Positions 36,408-48,336 of a stretch of 64,000 bases of DNA are shown here, one piece after another. The stretch covers positions 10,981,251-11,045,250 of the forward strand of contig NC_064226.1 of the NCBI RefSeq assembly GCF_023101765.2, in the 5' to 3' direction. Position numbers and translations under genes: made by a program. The DNA is from Spodoptera frugiperda. Taxonomy: Eukaryota > Arthropoda > Insecta > Lepidoptera > Noctuidae. The notes beneath the pieces are model-generated. The model was given only the letters and a program-made list of their open reading frames with translations, did no database searches and was not told the origin of the DNA. Numbering within the stretch: the first letter of the stretch is position 1; each line of letters begins with the position of its first letter.

Positions 36408-39400
36408 ATGTTTTCTCCAAGCAGCAGGCACTTGCTCTTTTCAACGCAGGTTTGTTTTATTTCTATCCTTCGACTCGCTTCATCTACACACCAACGAAGT
36501 TATTTTCCTATAGTTTTGTTATGTTTCACTAAATCACATTATTTAATTTGATATTTATTATGAATTATGTCTTACTAGAATACTTCATGTGACCTTCAAT
36601 CTGCTGTTAGCTAAAATTGTTAAAACGTTTTTCAACTGTTTTTCTTATCATTACCTAAATCATTAATCAGCATGGAGAGCATCGCTTAATACCACATATT
36701 ATACGTTCATTTTCATCGCTTAACGATGTACACAGAGGCATGAGAGGATGAAGACAGAGGGTATTGAACAACACAAATATTGATAAGTTTATTGCTTTCT
36801 TAAAAAAAAGTTTGAAGAAGTATCCATTAATCAAACCTCTTTAGATATCTTGTATAACTAAAATGAGGGAAATAATGAATGCAAATATTATTCAGTCATA
36901 TTTATTAATATTTTGCCCAGCAATGGGTATCTACATGCTGAATTATTGATCAATTTGGATTTATTGTTTTCCAGTTGAGGCGTCTTCAAAGTACTTTGGT
37001 AGTAGCAGAGCACAACAATGAAGTTCTGTCGCCAGCCACACAGAACACTTTGAGTGCTGCCAAGAAGATCGGTGGTGATGTTGCTGTGTTGGTAGCTGGC
37101 ACCAAGTGCGGACCAGTAAGTTTCTTATTAAGAATAATGTTACATACATTTGAAAGCCCTTAAAAGTAGGTAGGTAGTTAAAAATGTTCATTCATTAACT
37201 ATTCTTTGTTTCTATTTCCAGGCAGCTCAAGCTGTAGCCAAAGCAAACGGCATTTCCAAAGTGCTGGTGGCCGAAAGTGATGCATTCAAGGGCCTCACTC
37301 CTGAGACTCTGACACCTCTCATCTTGGCCACTCAGAAACAATTCAACTTCACCCACATTCTTGCCCCAGCCACTGCTTTTGGCAAGGCTGTTCTGCCCAG
37401 AGTAGCTGCTAAACTTGATGTCTCACCCATCACTGACATCATTGGAGTTAAGGATGCCAACACCTTCATCAGAACTATTTATGCAGGTAACATAATAGAT
37501 TTAAACATGTTTGAGTCTTTGAGTCATTTACACAATTGAACAAATTTGAATTACAATAGTTCCATGTGAATAGCAATACTTCTTTTGCAATTTATATAAA
37601 GGCTTTTTTGCATAGAATCTACTTCTCATTTGGCCTTGTTATTTGATGGACTTTGTTTTCATAAATAGAGTATATTTTCATGCCACAATAGGGAGATTAG
37701 AATTGGGAGTAAAATCTTTTCTTGAACTCTTTCAGGTAATGCAATCCTCACGTTGGAAGCTAAGGATGCCATCAAGGTGATCACTGTCCGTAGCACAGCA
37801 TTCCCTCCCGAACCCCTGGAGGGTGGCTCTGCAGCTGTGGACAAGGCACCAGAGGGTGACTACAAGACTGACCTCGTACAGTTTGTCTCCCAGGAGCTCG
37901 CCAAGTCTGACCGACCTGAACTTACCAGTGCCAAGAACATTGTTGCTGGTGGTAAGTACACAGTTTTATCAAAATTACTTCTGTACATTGATTCTCATAG
38001 AAATATCTGTTTAGGACTCTGTGCCAAATCTTCCAATAGGAAACTTGTTAGTTGCCAATTAATTCCTTATGTAATTCTAATGAAAGATGTAATTTCTGCA
38101 TTATGTAATAAAATAAATAATGTTGAATTGAGTCCAACAACAAATCTTTTGTAGGTTTAAGACATAACAACTCATCTCCAAATAGGAGTTTAAGTAAATA
38201 AACAACTGCAGTTGTTGTGTAGCTTCAATCCACAAAATAAATATAAAATCTGAACTAAATTCATTTAGCATTAGCATCCAGATTTTTGCAGGATCTAGTA
38301 GAGATTTAACTATATTTGATTATGTTTAGGTCGTGGTCTAAAGTCAGGCGAGAACTTCAAGCTGTTGTACGACCTAGCTGACAAGCTGAACGCCGCCGTA
38401 GGTGCCTCCAGAGCAGCCGTAGATGCTGGTTTCGTGGCCAACGACCTGCAAATCGGCCAGACCGGCAAGATTGTTGCACCTGTAAGTAAAGATTTTTAAG
38501 ATAAGGTCAAATTAAATTCAATATCAATCGTATTTATATTAAAAATGAAAAGGATCCAACATGTTTTAAAAGTTAAGTATGTATATTAAGATATCATAAT
38601 TCCCTTTTTACAGGATCTATACATTGCCGTGGGCATCAGTGGTGCTATCCAGCATTTGGCTGGTATGAAGGACTCCAAGACTATCGTCGCCATCAACAAG
38701 GACCCTGAAGCGCCTATCTTCCAGGTAACATAACTGACATTAATTACAAAAATAAGAGATAAAGACATTAATTTCAGACATTAATTTCATAACAACTACT
38801 ACTATGTATATTAAGGATATTGAAAAACATAGGACCACTATAACTGAAACAGTTATGTCCCTGAGACGCGCTGGACGTCAGTGTTCCGGTGTTTTCATGG
38901 TTGTATCTACTGTAGATCCTGGCTTACAGAATAATGCGCCTTCTTTATTTAGGTAATCAATAAATTAAATGTGTGTTATATATTCTTACTAGCCAGTTAA
39001 TTCGTTACTCTAGTTATCTATAAATGTCAACAAGTCAAGGCTGTATAGTTTTTTATCTGTGCCTTATCTGCATCGTAACAAATGAACGCAGATTGATTGC
39101 TCTATCAAATTGTTTTTATATTGATTTAGGAAGAAAATTGGTTGTTACGTTATTTTGTTTAGATAAGACCCTTTAAAAAAATACCGGCCCAATTGAGAAT
39201 CTCCTCCTTTTTGGGAAGTCGGTTATTAAGACGATCATTTCATTAAATGAACAATTATATTTAAAAAAATACAAAGTACGAAAAATTTACATTTTTAATT
39301 ACTATTTAACATAGTAAATTCTGTTTTTAAAGCCTATTAAAACAACAACGTGTTTACCTAGACGTGTAAAAAGCCCGTTAGTTTTCACAAAATATAGCTT

Positions 39401-39503
39401 CTCTATGTTTTTTATAAATATTTTTATTTTTTTCTAGGTCAGTGACCACGGTCTGGTAGCCGATTTGTTCAAGGCGGTTCCTGAGCTCACTGGCAAGCTG
39501 TAA
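36408..39503 (+). CDS. ETFA: Electron transfer flavoprotein subunit alpha, mitochondrial
   Basis: With the beta subunit this protein carries electrons from acyl-CoA dehydrogenases to ETF-ubiquinone oxidoreductase in the mitochondrial matrix. Exons 36408-36449, 36975-37115, 37222-37486, 37736-37951, 38330-38481, 38614-38724 and 39438-39503 join to 330 residues, against 333 in human. The first 20 residues are basic and Ser-rich, fitting an import signal. The C-terminal FAD-binding domain contains the family signature DLYIAVGISGAIQHLAGM, followed by KDSKTIVAINKDPEAPIFQ and SDHGLVADLF. The protein ends ELTGKL. AATAAA at 39656-39661 follows the stop. Intron 6 (38725-39437) contains a decayed dispersed repeat (AATTGAGAATCTCCTCC and AAGTCGGTTATT) near 39170-39230. 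Confidence 0.97.
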
Positions 39504-40547
39504 ACCACTGAGACATAAAGAAAGAATGAAGTACATAGTCCAACCATTTTAGATAAACTTTTTATTATTCTTATATACAGAATTTTACACTCCTCCGAGA
39601 TTTGTAAACTTTTTATTGTTGATCAGTAATTTATCATGTGTAAGTGAAATGTATGAATAAAGATTGTTACAATAACGGGTGCTTTTCATTTGTACCCTGG
39701 CGTTTATTTGTAAGGTTTGTTGAGCATTATGTTATTTTTATTTTTAGAGACTGATCTATCGATGATAACAAATAAAGCAGAAAATAATAATACAATGCCT
39801 CTGTCCCTACTGATGACGATAAAATTGGGATTGAGGTTTTTCATCACATTGCGTATAGATTCTACATATATGATTTTTATCAGAGGATTATATTGCCAAA
39901 CATTTATTTGGTACAGTTTTAAATAAAATTCTTAAACCATGTTACATTTTTCGTAATCTTATTTAGCTACCCGACAACAGATGGCGCTGACAACTCTACG
40001 CAAGTGATTATAATACTTAGGAACTAGTTTTAAAAATTGAGGCAAAATTACGTAATTATATGAATGATTTCTTAATTTATTCAATATTTACGGTAGGTAC
40101 CTGGTTATATTTACCAACATTAAAACAATTGAATCTTTAGCGTTGTTTTAAATTTAAATGATGTACCTAAGTACCTATTAGGTTACGCAGGTATTTCATG
40201 TTTTATTTAAACCATAAAAATCATACCTTAGCATTTATTGAAAGAGGTCTACTTACTAAGGTAAGTAAGAAGAAAGAAACCCAGCTATCTACAGCGAGGT
40301 TTATCAGGAGACGTCTATTTAGCGTGGTGCACGTTTAAACCAACAGGAGGTAAGTGCACAGTCAATCATTGCAGTAATGATAGTCCCTGGGGAGATGTGG
40401 TTTGTTGCAGAGTGGCATTCTCGTTATCATATCTGAGGCGACGGGCGGGGGCCGCGGGCGGGGCCTCGCCGCGCCCCGCCCAGCGCCGCCACGCCTGCGC
40501 GGCCACACCGCCCCGACACATATCATTAGCATTTAGCACTATCGAAC
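39504..40547. other. ETFA 3' UTR and upstream region of first FoxB gene
   Basis: The left part is the ETFA 3' UTR and AT-rich spacer. From about 40437 the sequence switches abruptly to GC- and CpG-rich DNA (GGCGGGGGCCGCGGGCGGGG), which probably marks the FoxB promoter and 5' UTR. No other coding region is supported. Confidence 0.5.
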
Positions 40548-41288
40548 ATGCCGCGACCCTCGCGTGAATCGTACGGTGACCAGAAGCCCCCGTACTCGTA
40601 CATCTCCCTGACGGCGATGGCGATCTGGAGCTCCCCGGAGCGCATGCTGCCGCTGTCGGAGATCTACCGGTTCATCACGGACCGCTTCCCGTACTACCGG
40701 CGCAACACGCAGCGCTGGCAGAACTCGCTGCGGCACAACCTCTCCTTCAACGACTGCTTCGTGAAGGTGCCGCGGCGCCCGGACCGGCCCGGCAAGGGCG
40801 CCTACTGGACGCTGCACCCGCAGGCCTTCGACATGTTCGAGAACGGCTCGCTGCTCCGGAGGCGCAAGAGGTTCAAGCTGCACACTGAGCAGAAGGATGG
40901 TTTCAAGTCGGAGCTGGCTGCGTTGGCGAGCTTCAATCGGCGTTATCTAGCTGACCAGTTAAACATGAGGGCTCAACCAGTGCAAGCGTGTGATGTACCA
41001 GTGGCTGCTACTTCTTGTAAAGTGAATGATACAAAGGACAGTTGGAGGAAGTCGTTCTCTATAGACAGTTTGTTGAGTAGTGCAGAGGACAAGTCGAGTG
41101 TAGAGGACAGCAGGAGCGCGGCGTGTGCGCCGGAGTGGTACCAGCCGGAGCTGGTGGCGCTGAGTGCGGCCATGTGGCCCTCCATGTACCCTGCCTCTTC
41201 CCTGGACCACCTCCAGTTATCAGTGAACTTTCAGAATATTATCAATAATCTGCACTATTACTTCCAGAAACCGCTGAATTCAGTGTAA
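40548..41288 (+). CDS. FoxB-type forkhead transcription factor, copy 1
   Basis: This single-exon nuclear DNA-binding protein has 246 residues. The forkhead domain spans about residues 13-104 and carries the class B start SYGDQKPPYSYISLTAMAIW, the recognition helix WQNSLRHNLSFNDCF and the RRKRFKL wing end. A FSIDSLL motif at 170-176 resembles the Engrailed-homology-1 motif that recruits Groucho. The N-terminus is MPRPSRESYG, as in Drosophila fd96Ca and fd96Cb, which are expressed in segmental and neural patterns. The first 334 coding bases are identical to copy 2 except at 40857. The rest of the protein is different apart from ELAALASFNR (122-131). AATAAA at 41435-41440 could end the transcript. 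Which fly paralogue is the true orthologue cannot be settled here. Confidence 0.95.
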   Translation: MPRPSRESYGDQKPPYSYISLTAMAIWSSPERMLPLSEIYRFITDRFPYYRRNTQRWQNSLRHNLSFNDCFVKVPRRPDRPGKGAYWTLHPQAFDMFENGSLLRRRKRFKLHTEQKDGFKSELAALASFNRRYLADQLNMRAQPVQACDVPVAATSCKVNDTKDSWRKSFSIDSLLSSAEDKSSVEDSRSAACAPEWYQPELVALSAAMWPSMYPASSLDHLQLSVNFQNIINNLHYYFQKPLNSV

Positions 41289-42269
41289 CTGTGAATTTTA
41301 TTTAAATGTGACCGTTAAATTCAAATTCAGAATAGTTAACAGGCTGACGGAGTCATTGGTACATTTCAAGCTATATACCTACACATATAACTTACTTATA
41401 CTAATTAAAAAAACAGGATAGGTATTGTAGGTACAATAAAATATGTGAAATAAAAATGATGGAACGGAGCAATTGTATAGAATGAACTTAAGATGTTCCT
41501 CAGGGCTGAAAGTAAACCTACTAGAATAATGATTTACTTATAGGTATTTAGTATATATTAAAAATAAGTATAGGTACCTAAGTGCTAACTGGTCTATAAA
41601 TTATACTTTCAGGTGTTGCAAAATTATGTAAAATCATTTTATAGTTAAAAGTAAATATTTGATGAATAGAACCTTTTATTAACTGTAGACACTTAGGTTA
41701 CCTTCATACGAAATACTTAGGTTTAAATAAAATTATTTAAGAAAGAAATGTAAATAAAAAATATGAATATTTTTAATTAAGTATATAATAATAATAAAAA
41801 AATATAAATTCTGTTAAACAACAATTAAAAATAATTGTCCCTAAATTTTATTGTTTCAGTTATTTGTTCTGTTATTATTTAATCAGTGCCAAGTTATTAC
41901 TTAAATAAAATTATTTCAATAGAACAGTCTAATAATTTTTGATAACCAACAGCCTACTTAAGACAGAACCACCAAGTTACTCTCAAAATATGAAAAATAG
42001 ATTGTCAACCCACATCACCTACATATTTATAAAATGAAATTTATAACTTTATTTATAAAAGAATATTGAAACATTCATGTCTCATAAGCTGATGTAGGTA
42101 GGTATATCTACCTACCGGGGCGGCTGTTTACATAATCATTCATCTACCCTGCTCTATTTAACCGAATCTAAAGGGTAGGTGATGTCCGACAGTGAAGCAT
42201 TTTATATGGATTTTACAAAATTAATATACGAGGTTAAGTTTTAAATGTGTGATAAATCACCTCCCTTAA

Positions 42270-42600
42270 ACTCGTTTAAGCTTGAAAAGGGGGGTGGTAA
42301 TATAATCAGCGGAGTCGACTGCCGTGACGTATCCGTCATTTTTTGTTATTTATGTTTAAAGAAACGGGCCGGGGGCTGTTTTAGTAATTAATATAGAGAA
42401 ATGGGTAAATTGAGTGCCGTTTACCCTCAGGCGCTAGGCCGGGCGGTCCCACCACCGAACACCTTTTGTTTGCATCCGACGGATTTACCGACGATGTCAA
42501 CTTTACTAGCGCTATTTTATACATGGTCGGGATTACGTACGTTATTTAATAAGGTGAGTACGATAAGTGTTACGAATCGCCGCAGAATTTAACATGGACG
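42270..42600. promoter_or_regulatory. GC-rich island, candidate conserved regulatory element
   Basis: This island, about 1 kb past the copy 1 coding end, contains GGGCCGGGGGCTG, a homeodomain-type TAATTAAT, and GGGCGGTCCCACCACC. It stands out from its AT-rich surroundings. The open frame 42401-42592 inside it has no recognisable motif. The regulatory role is inferred only from composition and position. Confidence 0.3.
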
Positions 42601-42877
42601 TGATAACATAAAATTAGTGTCACTGGTGAGTTCATTCACTCGAGTACTCAGCGACCAGAGGGTCGCTGTTTTCAAGGAAGAAGTCTGTGGTTTTAATCGG
42701 TAAGACTTAGTCCCACATAACCTGCGGGCTGACGTACGTTGCACCACGTGGATTCGGGGATTGGTCTACTAGGAGGACCCGGTCTTTGTGCAGTTGGTGG
42801 CTACTGGGGAGGTTACCTATGTATATTCAAGTGTTAACAGGTACGTTACGTGATTCAGAAAAGTGAAGCCTCGAGTA

Positions 42878-42939
42878 ACATGTCACCATGGTACCACTGC
42901 GCAACTGAAGTGTTTCGTACTTATGCTATGGTGACATGT
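42878..42939. repeat. Hairpin-forming inverted repeat
   Basis: ACATGTCACCAT at 42878-42889 pairs perfectly with ATGGTGACATGT at 42928-42939, leaving a 38-base loop. The flanks show further partial pairing. Confidence 0.7.
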
Positions 42940-44547
42940 CGAACGGGGAAGTACAATTACCTCCTAACTGACGTTTTTTCGAAATTAATCAAAATTGTAT
43001 AAGTAATGTATGAAAACCCAAGAAGTGAAAGGTTTTTTAATTTGTGTAAAATTTGAACGTTTGGATAAATAATAATAAATGATATTTTTTTTGCAAATAT
43101 GTTACAATGTAACTCTTTTACACGTCAATCTCTCAAATAACTAGACGAGGCTGGCATTTCCTATCGGATTACTCTGAGAAGAAATGCCGAAACAAACTCA
43201 GAGATAGTCTCTTTTAAAGTCCAGACAATCCAATTAAAGATGTCGGAGGTATTGGTGCTTCGCCGTCAATGTGTGATTTTGAATTAATTATAATTTCAAA
43301 ACCTATTAATTATGATTTCTGTCTCAAATTATATATTAAACATATATAATTAATTATTTACCTGTACGAAGACCTTCTCATTGTGGTTAAGCTTGCTTAT
43401 CCTATTAGTTTAGTTCCCAGAACACAGAACGAATTAAGTAGGCGGTAAATGATTACGCAAACCACACCACATTTGGCTAAATTTCGACTGAAGACAAATG
43501 ATGCATATACCTATGCATCATAAATGAGTTTATTACTTATGCACATAAATAAATTACTTATGTCTAGTATCCACTTAACTAATTATTAATTCTCACTTCT
43601 CACAATGTTTTCAATTCAATTATCAGTGTTTATAAATTGTTATTTATTACACTAACAAACCCCGAAATACCGAAGCGTTCTAGTCTCAAAATGCGTTTGA
43701 TTTTGCAATCAATCAACCAAAGAAGATATCATTGGAGGAGTAGGAAGTTATACTTACTCTTACTTAGTTATCCGTAGGGTCTTCCTTCCTGACACTATAT
43801 TTCCAGAACGAACGCACAAAGGTCTCGGGACCCGTGAAATTTATAGAAAAAAAAAATCTGAAAAAAATTCAAGAGAAAAGCTCATCTGGTGGCAACACGG
43901 AGTGCGCTGGGGTTTGCTAGTACCGTATATTTAGGTTTTTACGAAAAATCTACGTTTTCCTCATAATAAAACATAATTAAAAGGTCGGGTTTTGCAAAGA
44001 TAATGAGTCGCGTGCAAATTCACGCCATAATAAACATTTTTCCTTACATTGTTCGACTTTTAGGTATGTAATGTAATGTACTCGTATGTAAATTACTTAC
44101 GAACTTTTGTCAGCGGTTCCCCCTTCCTCTAGGTACTCCTGTTCTAAATTTTAGCCTTCAGCCGTTTTCACACGATTGAGTAAACGTATTTATAAAACGT
44201 ACAAACTAACAAAACGCTCACAAACTTTCACATTTATAATATTAGTAAGAAATAGGATATTTTTCATGAAACACAACAAACAAAATAAGAAATGGGAGGC
44301 TGAATGTCTAACGAGTGACTACTCAGTGACTCAGTGGGGACTGAGAGTAGTTGCGTACAATCAACAATGGACACTTGCGGCTGCGCAGCCTATAACAAAT
44401 ATTGGATGACAGCGCACTGATTGAACTCCTCTACATCGCCAACTTTACTACTTGCTTTACTGACCTGTGAGAGTTTAAAACCCTTTTAAATTAGACTAAA
44501 TGGTAATATTTAGGTAGGTGTGTGTGTAAAGTGGTAAGTGTGAGAGA

Positions 44548-44797
44548 GCCACGGCCTCACAGAAAAACGACGTGAAACAACGCTTGCGTTGTGTGTGTGA
44601 TATTATCGGAGGCCCAATTACACCCCTTCGTATTCTTCCCAATCCTTGATTCCCAAATAACCCTTAAATTCCTAACCCTCAAAAGGCCGGCAATATACTT
44701 GTAACGCGTCTAGTGTTTCGGGATCCATGGGCGGCCGCTATTGCTTACCATCAAGTGATCAGTCAACACGATCACCGGTCTATATTATAAAAAAAAA
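44548..44797 (+). mobile_element. SINE with poly(A)-rich end
   Basis: The element starts GCCACGGCCTCACAG, continues through CAACGCTTGCGTTG, GAGGCCCAATTACACCCC and GGCCGGCAATATACTTGTAA, and ends ATTGCTTACCATCAAGTGATC with an A-rich tail. An inverted, more diverged copy lies at 52683-52886 and a fragment at 23143-23260. I recognise the tail as typical of moth SINEs. Confidence 0.7.
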
Positions 44798-46816
44798 TAT
44801 TAGAATGCTACATAACTACACTATGTATCATTTACGTATGTTCCAAGTCCTATTGGTAAGCAAAGATGTATTAATCAATGTCTAATCTGTTGGCACACAC
44901 TGCGCGTAATTTTAGACTAGGTATGTACATACATATATGTGCTGTAACTGAAAATTTTGAGCACCAAAAAGTACCCACAACTAAATATGATATCGATAAG
45001 AGTTTCTTAAGAAAGTCATCTTAGAAAACTTTGTTTAAATATCAGTTTTTTTATTCGAGTTCCATTATGATCATGATAGGACGTTGCCGCTGTTAATAGC
45101 TGTCAAAAGTATACCAACACGCTGCCACAGTTGGTATAAGTTTAAGTTAATAAAAACACTTCGATAAATAAACTGCAAATGTATTTTCACGGTTGGTTTG
45201 AGCGACGTGATTAAGACGAGTTTTTATTAGTTTTTCGTACTTTCACAGTGGGTTCTACAAGTTCTATTACAGCCAGTGATTCAATATTGTCCCGTTAGAT
45301 GGTGCTGAAATCGGCAGCGGTGGAAATCAGTTCTCACACGCACGCACGGTATTGCCAATGTAAAAAACCTTCCGTAGACGGTAGCGATGCGACGCGTATT
45401 AATCTGATCCGACCACCGGACGGGAGACTGTCGCGCGCACTCATGTACTGTCGCCGACTGAAGAGTTATCGCCACTAACATATTTTGTTTCTGCGATATC
45501 ACCTTGTTTACGAAGTATCTAATGACGCAATTTAAGGTAAAATTTTCATTACACTTGTAAAAGACGACCCTGTAATGCTTAACCATATTCACGAAAAATG
45601 TGTCATGCATACCTAAATGAAACAGGCCACTCGCTATTGCGTAGTTCGAGATGATAAAAATTTTAGAATAAAACTTTGGAGGTAGGGGACTTCCCTACTT
45701 AATAAAATTGTGTACTCTGTAGTTCATTCACAGAAAGAGGCCAGTTGGTATTTAGTTAGTCACGTTAATGTACCTATAATAAATGACACAGAAACCAAAT
45801 ACATAATGAAAACAGTTATTAACAAATAAGGTAATAAATCTTAATTTAGGTACATGAAGTAGTACAGTGCTCGACTGTACATTCGAGACGGAGGCAGCGC
45901 GGGCGCAGTGTCCGTGCGTGACTGATCCACTCAACGTCAAATTCACGGCAAGTCAAATGTTTAATTTGCTCTATAAATCACGCTATTAAAAACATTTCAA
46001 GGGTGTCATCGCGGCACCGATCTCATTGGAAACGTGACGGCGAGCTGTGTGGCCGCCGCCAACTCGCAGGCAGCTCGGTGCTCGTCCGCCGCCCCGGTAG
46101 CCGCTGTTGGTATTCGGCCTTTCATTGTTGGTATACTCTTTGTACGAACAAGAATGTACGCTCACACTGTAGAACAAATTCAATTTGTCGAGATGAAATT
46201 GAATTAGCTATTGATGTGTGTCTTATTATTGTGGGCCTGGCCAGTTATAATGAAGCGCAAAATGATGTTACACGTACTGTTAGAGAGTAATTTATTCGGT
46301 AACATGTATCCAAGTAGCCGGCGGTACGTATTGATTGATGTGGGAATGTGTGCACTAATTGGGCTACTGTTTGAAACGTTTCTGTATTCAGTCATGACCT
46401 CATCACACGTGTCTGGCCGTACATCCTGGTAGCTGGAACATTAAATAATTTGTTGCTACTCAATTTCCTGTGCACGTTATCAGGAAAATGATTATTTATA
46501 AATATAATTATATTAAAATACATTAATTACTAGGGCAACGGTAAGATGTTAATCACCAACGCTGTTGCGTACATGACTGCAGCAGCTTGATTAATATTTG
46601 AGTAGGGATAACCCGTATAGTTTAGGTTAAGATGAATAAACCGTAGGTAAGTATCGTACCGAATGAATAAACCTAAATCTACCTTGCTTCTAGAAACTCT
46701 GAATAAAAGCAAGTTTTAAGTAATAAAAAACAAACTACATACTGATTTGTGTAGATACAAATTTTAGTTCAGTATAAGAATACCGATCCATAGATCTCTT
46801 ATTTCTAAAGAGAGGT

Positions 46817-46973
46817 TTTTTTTTTGAGGGGGTGAAATCATCCATTGACTTCTCCCGCCTTGGGCAAGGCGAGAGGGAGTGTCAGACTCTTACTGACTAA
46901 AAACCACCCCGTTCCTTCTCCTGTTTTTCGACCCGGAGCCCCAGTAAACCCGCTAGGTAGTCCGCAGCTCCGG
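46817..46973 (-). mobile_element. Short SINE with 14 bp target-site duplication
   Basis: Read on the minus strand it begins CCGGAGCTGCGGACTACC, passes through GGAACGGGGTGGTTTTTAGT and GGCGGGAGAAGTCAATGGAT, and ends in CCCCCTCAAAAAA. TTCTAAAGAGAGGT flanks it at 46803-46816 and 46974-46987, which shows insertion by retroposition. It is one of three copies in the window. Confidence 0.88.
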
Positions 46974-48156
46974 TTCTAAAGAGAGGTAGCCCCAATATCA
47001 CCTATTATCCTTTGCGGTTGTATAGTTTGCTACGGGCTACAAACTACTACGAAACCGATACGCCATCGCCAGAATGACGTATCGCGTATAGCTACACGAC
47101 CTTACATGGCTGCATCATCAATTTATTAGCAATAGGTGACTAAATCACATATTTATTCTACTTCCGCAAGGAAAACTTATATTAGGTACTTTTGAATAGG
47201 CTCTTATTACGTCGACCTGAAACTAACTATGCTATAAACATCTAAGAATCTGTATTGAACACATTTTTACTTGTATCTTAATGAAACGGAGCAATTGTAT
47301 GTAGGTTAGATGAGCTGGCTTGACGATGGATTTTTTTACATTTGATGGGTCGGCGTTTGGCTGCTTTCTCGCTCGATGGTAAGTGATGATGGAACTGGGC
47401 TACCTGCTAAGTACGTACTGGTAAATATATCGAGTATGAGTTAATTAGATATCTCCACTTCTTCTGGTGAAGGCAGTGATAAAAAACATGTTTTTAGTTT
47501 TTATTTTTAATAATAATTTATTCAACGTATCCTCTAAGTCCTGATGAGCCTGCCTGCCTCTATGCCATGTTGTTTGATGTTCCTATCCTCAGTTCAGGAT
47601 GTCGTCGGAAATGTAAAAAACACGTTGAAGGTTGCGTGACTATCCGAAAAACTTGGTCCGTCCTGCCGAAGGATCGCTCGCTTTAAATTAAATTAGATTA
47701 AATTGATTTATTGGTGGAGGATCGTGAGTCCAGTCCCTCTCGGCCCGGTTCGTTCCGCCGCCGTCCCTCCCGCACTCCATTAATTAATGCTATTAGATTC
47801 GGAAACACACCGGAAAAATTAACTGATGGACGCTGTGAACGAAAGATGAGACGGTTCGTGATTCGATTAAAGATCAATGAAATGCAAGTATTTCACTAAT
47901 TGTACTAATCGGGGTGTCGGTGAGACCATTCCGAAGCGGATTTGGTTTGTGGTTTTGTACAAAATGCCATTTACGTAAATGACAATTAGTGTTCGAATAT
48001 AGGTATATTCGCACATTTAACTAGTGGTCGCCTAGTGGTCGAAATTCGACCATATACCATTTAATTTACAATACCACTTAACATACGTTCAAGGATAATT
48101 TTTATTTAACGAATTGCTATTAGTAGATAAATATTTGGGTACACCCATGTATATAT

Positions 48157-48336
48157 GGCAATTGGCAATAGGCTCACCCCCTATTACTTACTTACTAACA
48201 TTTTACGGGACTTATAACCAGATGGTGAAAAGTGAGTGTACATTGTACAGCGGCATTACGTGCCGTAATATGCTCCTCTGTCTACCCGTTTGGGGATAAA
48301 AAAGCGAGACGATAGATAGATAGATAGATAGATAGA
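48157..48336 (+). mobile_element. 5'-truncated SINE with (GATA)n tail
   Basis: The sequence TATGGCAA, CAATAGGCTCACC, GGCATTACGTGCCGTAATATG and TCTGTCTACCC matches the 3' half of the SINE at 17259-17544. It ends in six GATA units at 48311-48335. The tRNA-like head is missing. Confidence 0.7.

Noticed and set aside
40539..40883. Antisense open frame of 114 codons over the FoxB copy 1 forkhead (and the matching one at 61176-61490)
   Set aside because: Shadow frame produced by GC-rich third positions of the forkhead coding strand; Arg/Val/His-rich with no domain.
42401..42592. 63-codon + strand open frame in a GC-rich island
   Set aside because: No recognisable motif, no clear promoter, exon partners or homology; better explained as part of a possible regulatory island.
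45281..45610. 109-codon minus-strand frame
   Set aside because: No motif, no splice-compatible partner, and located in the repeat-rich FoxB interval.
46003..46290. 95-codon + strand frame in a GC-rich patch
   Set aside because: Composition-driven open frame without recognisable domain or conserved start.
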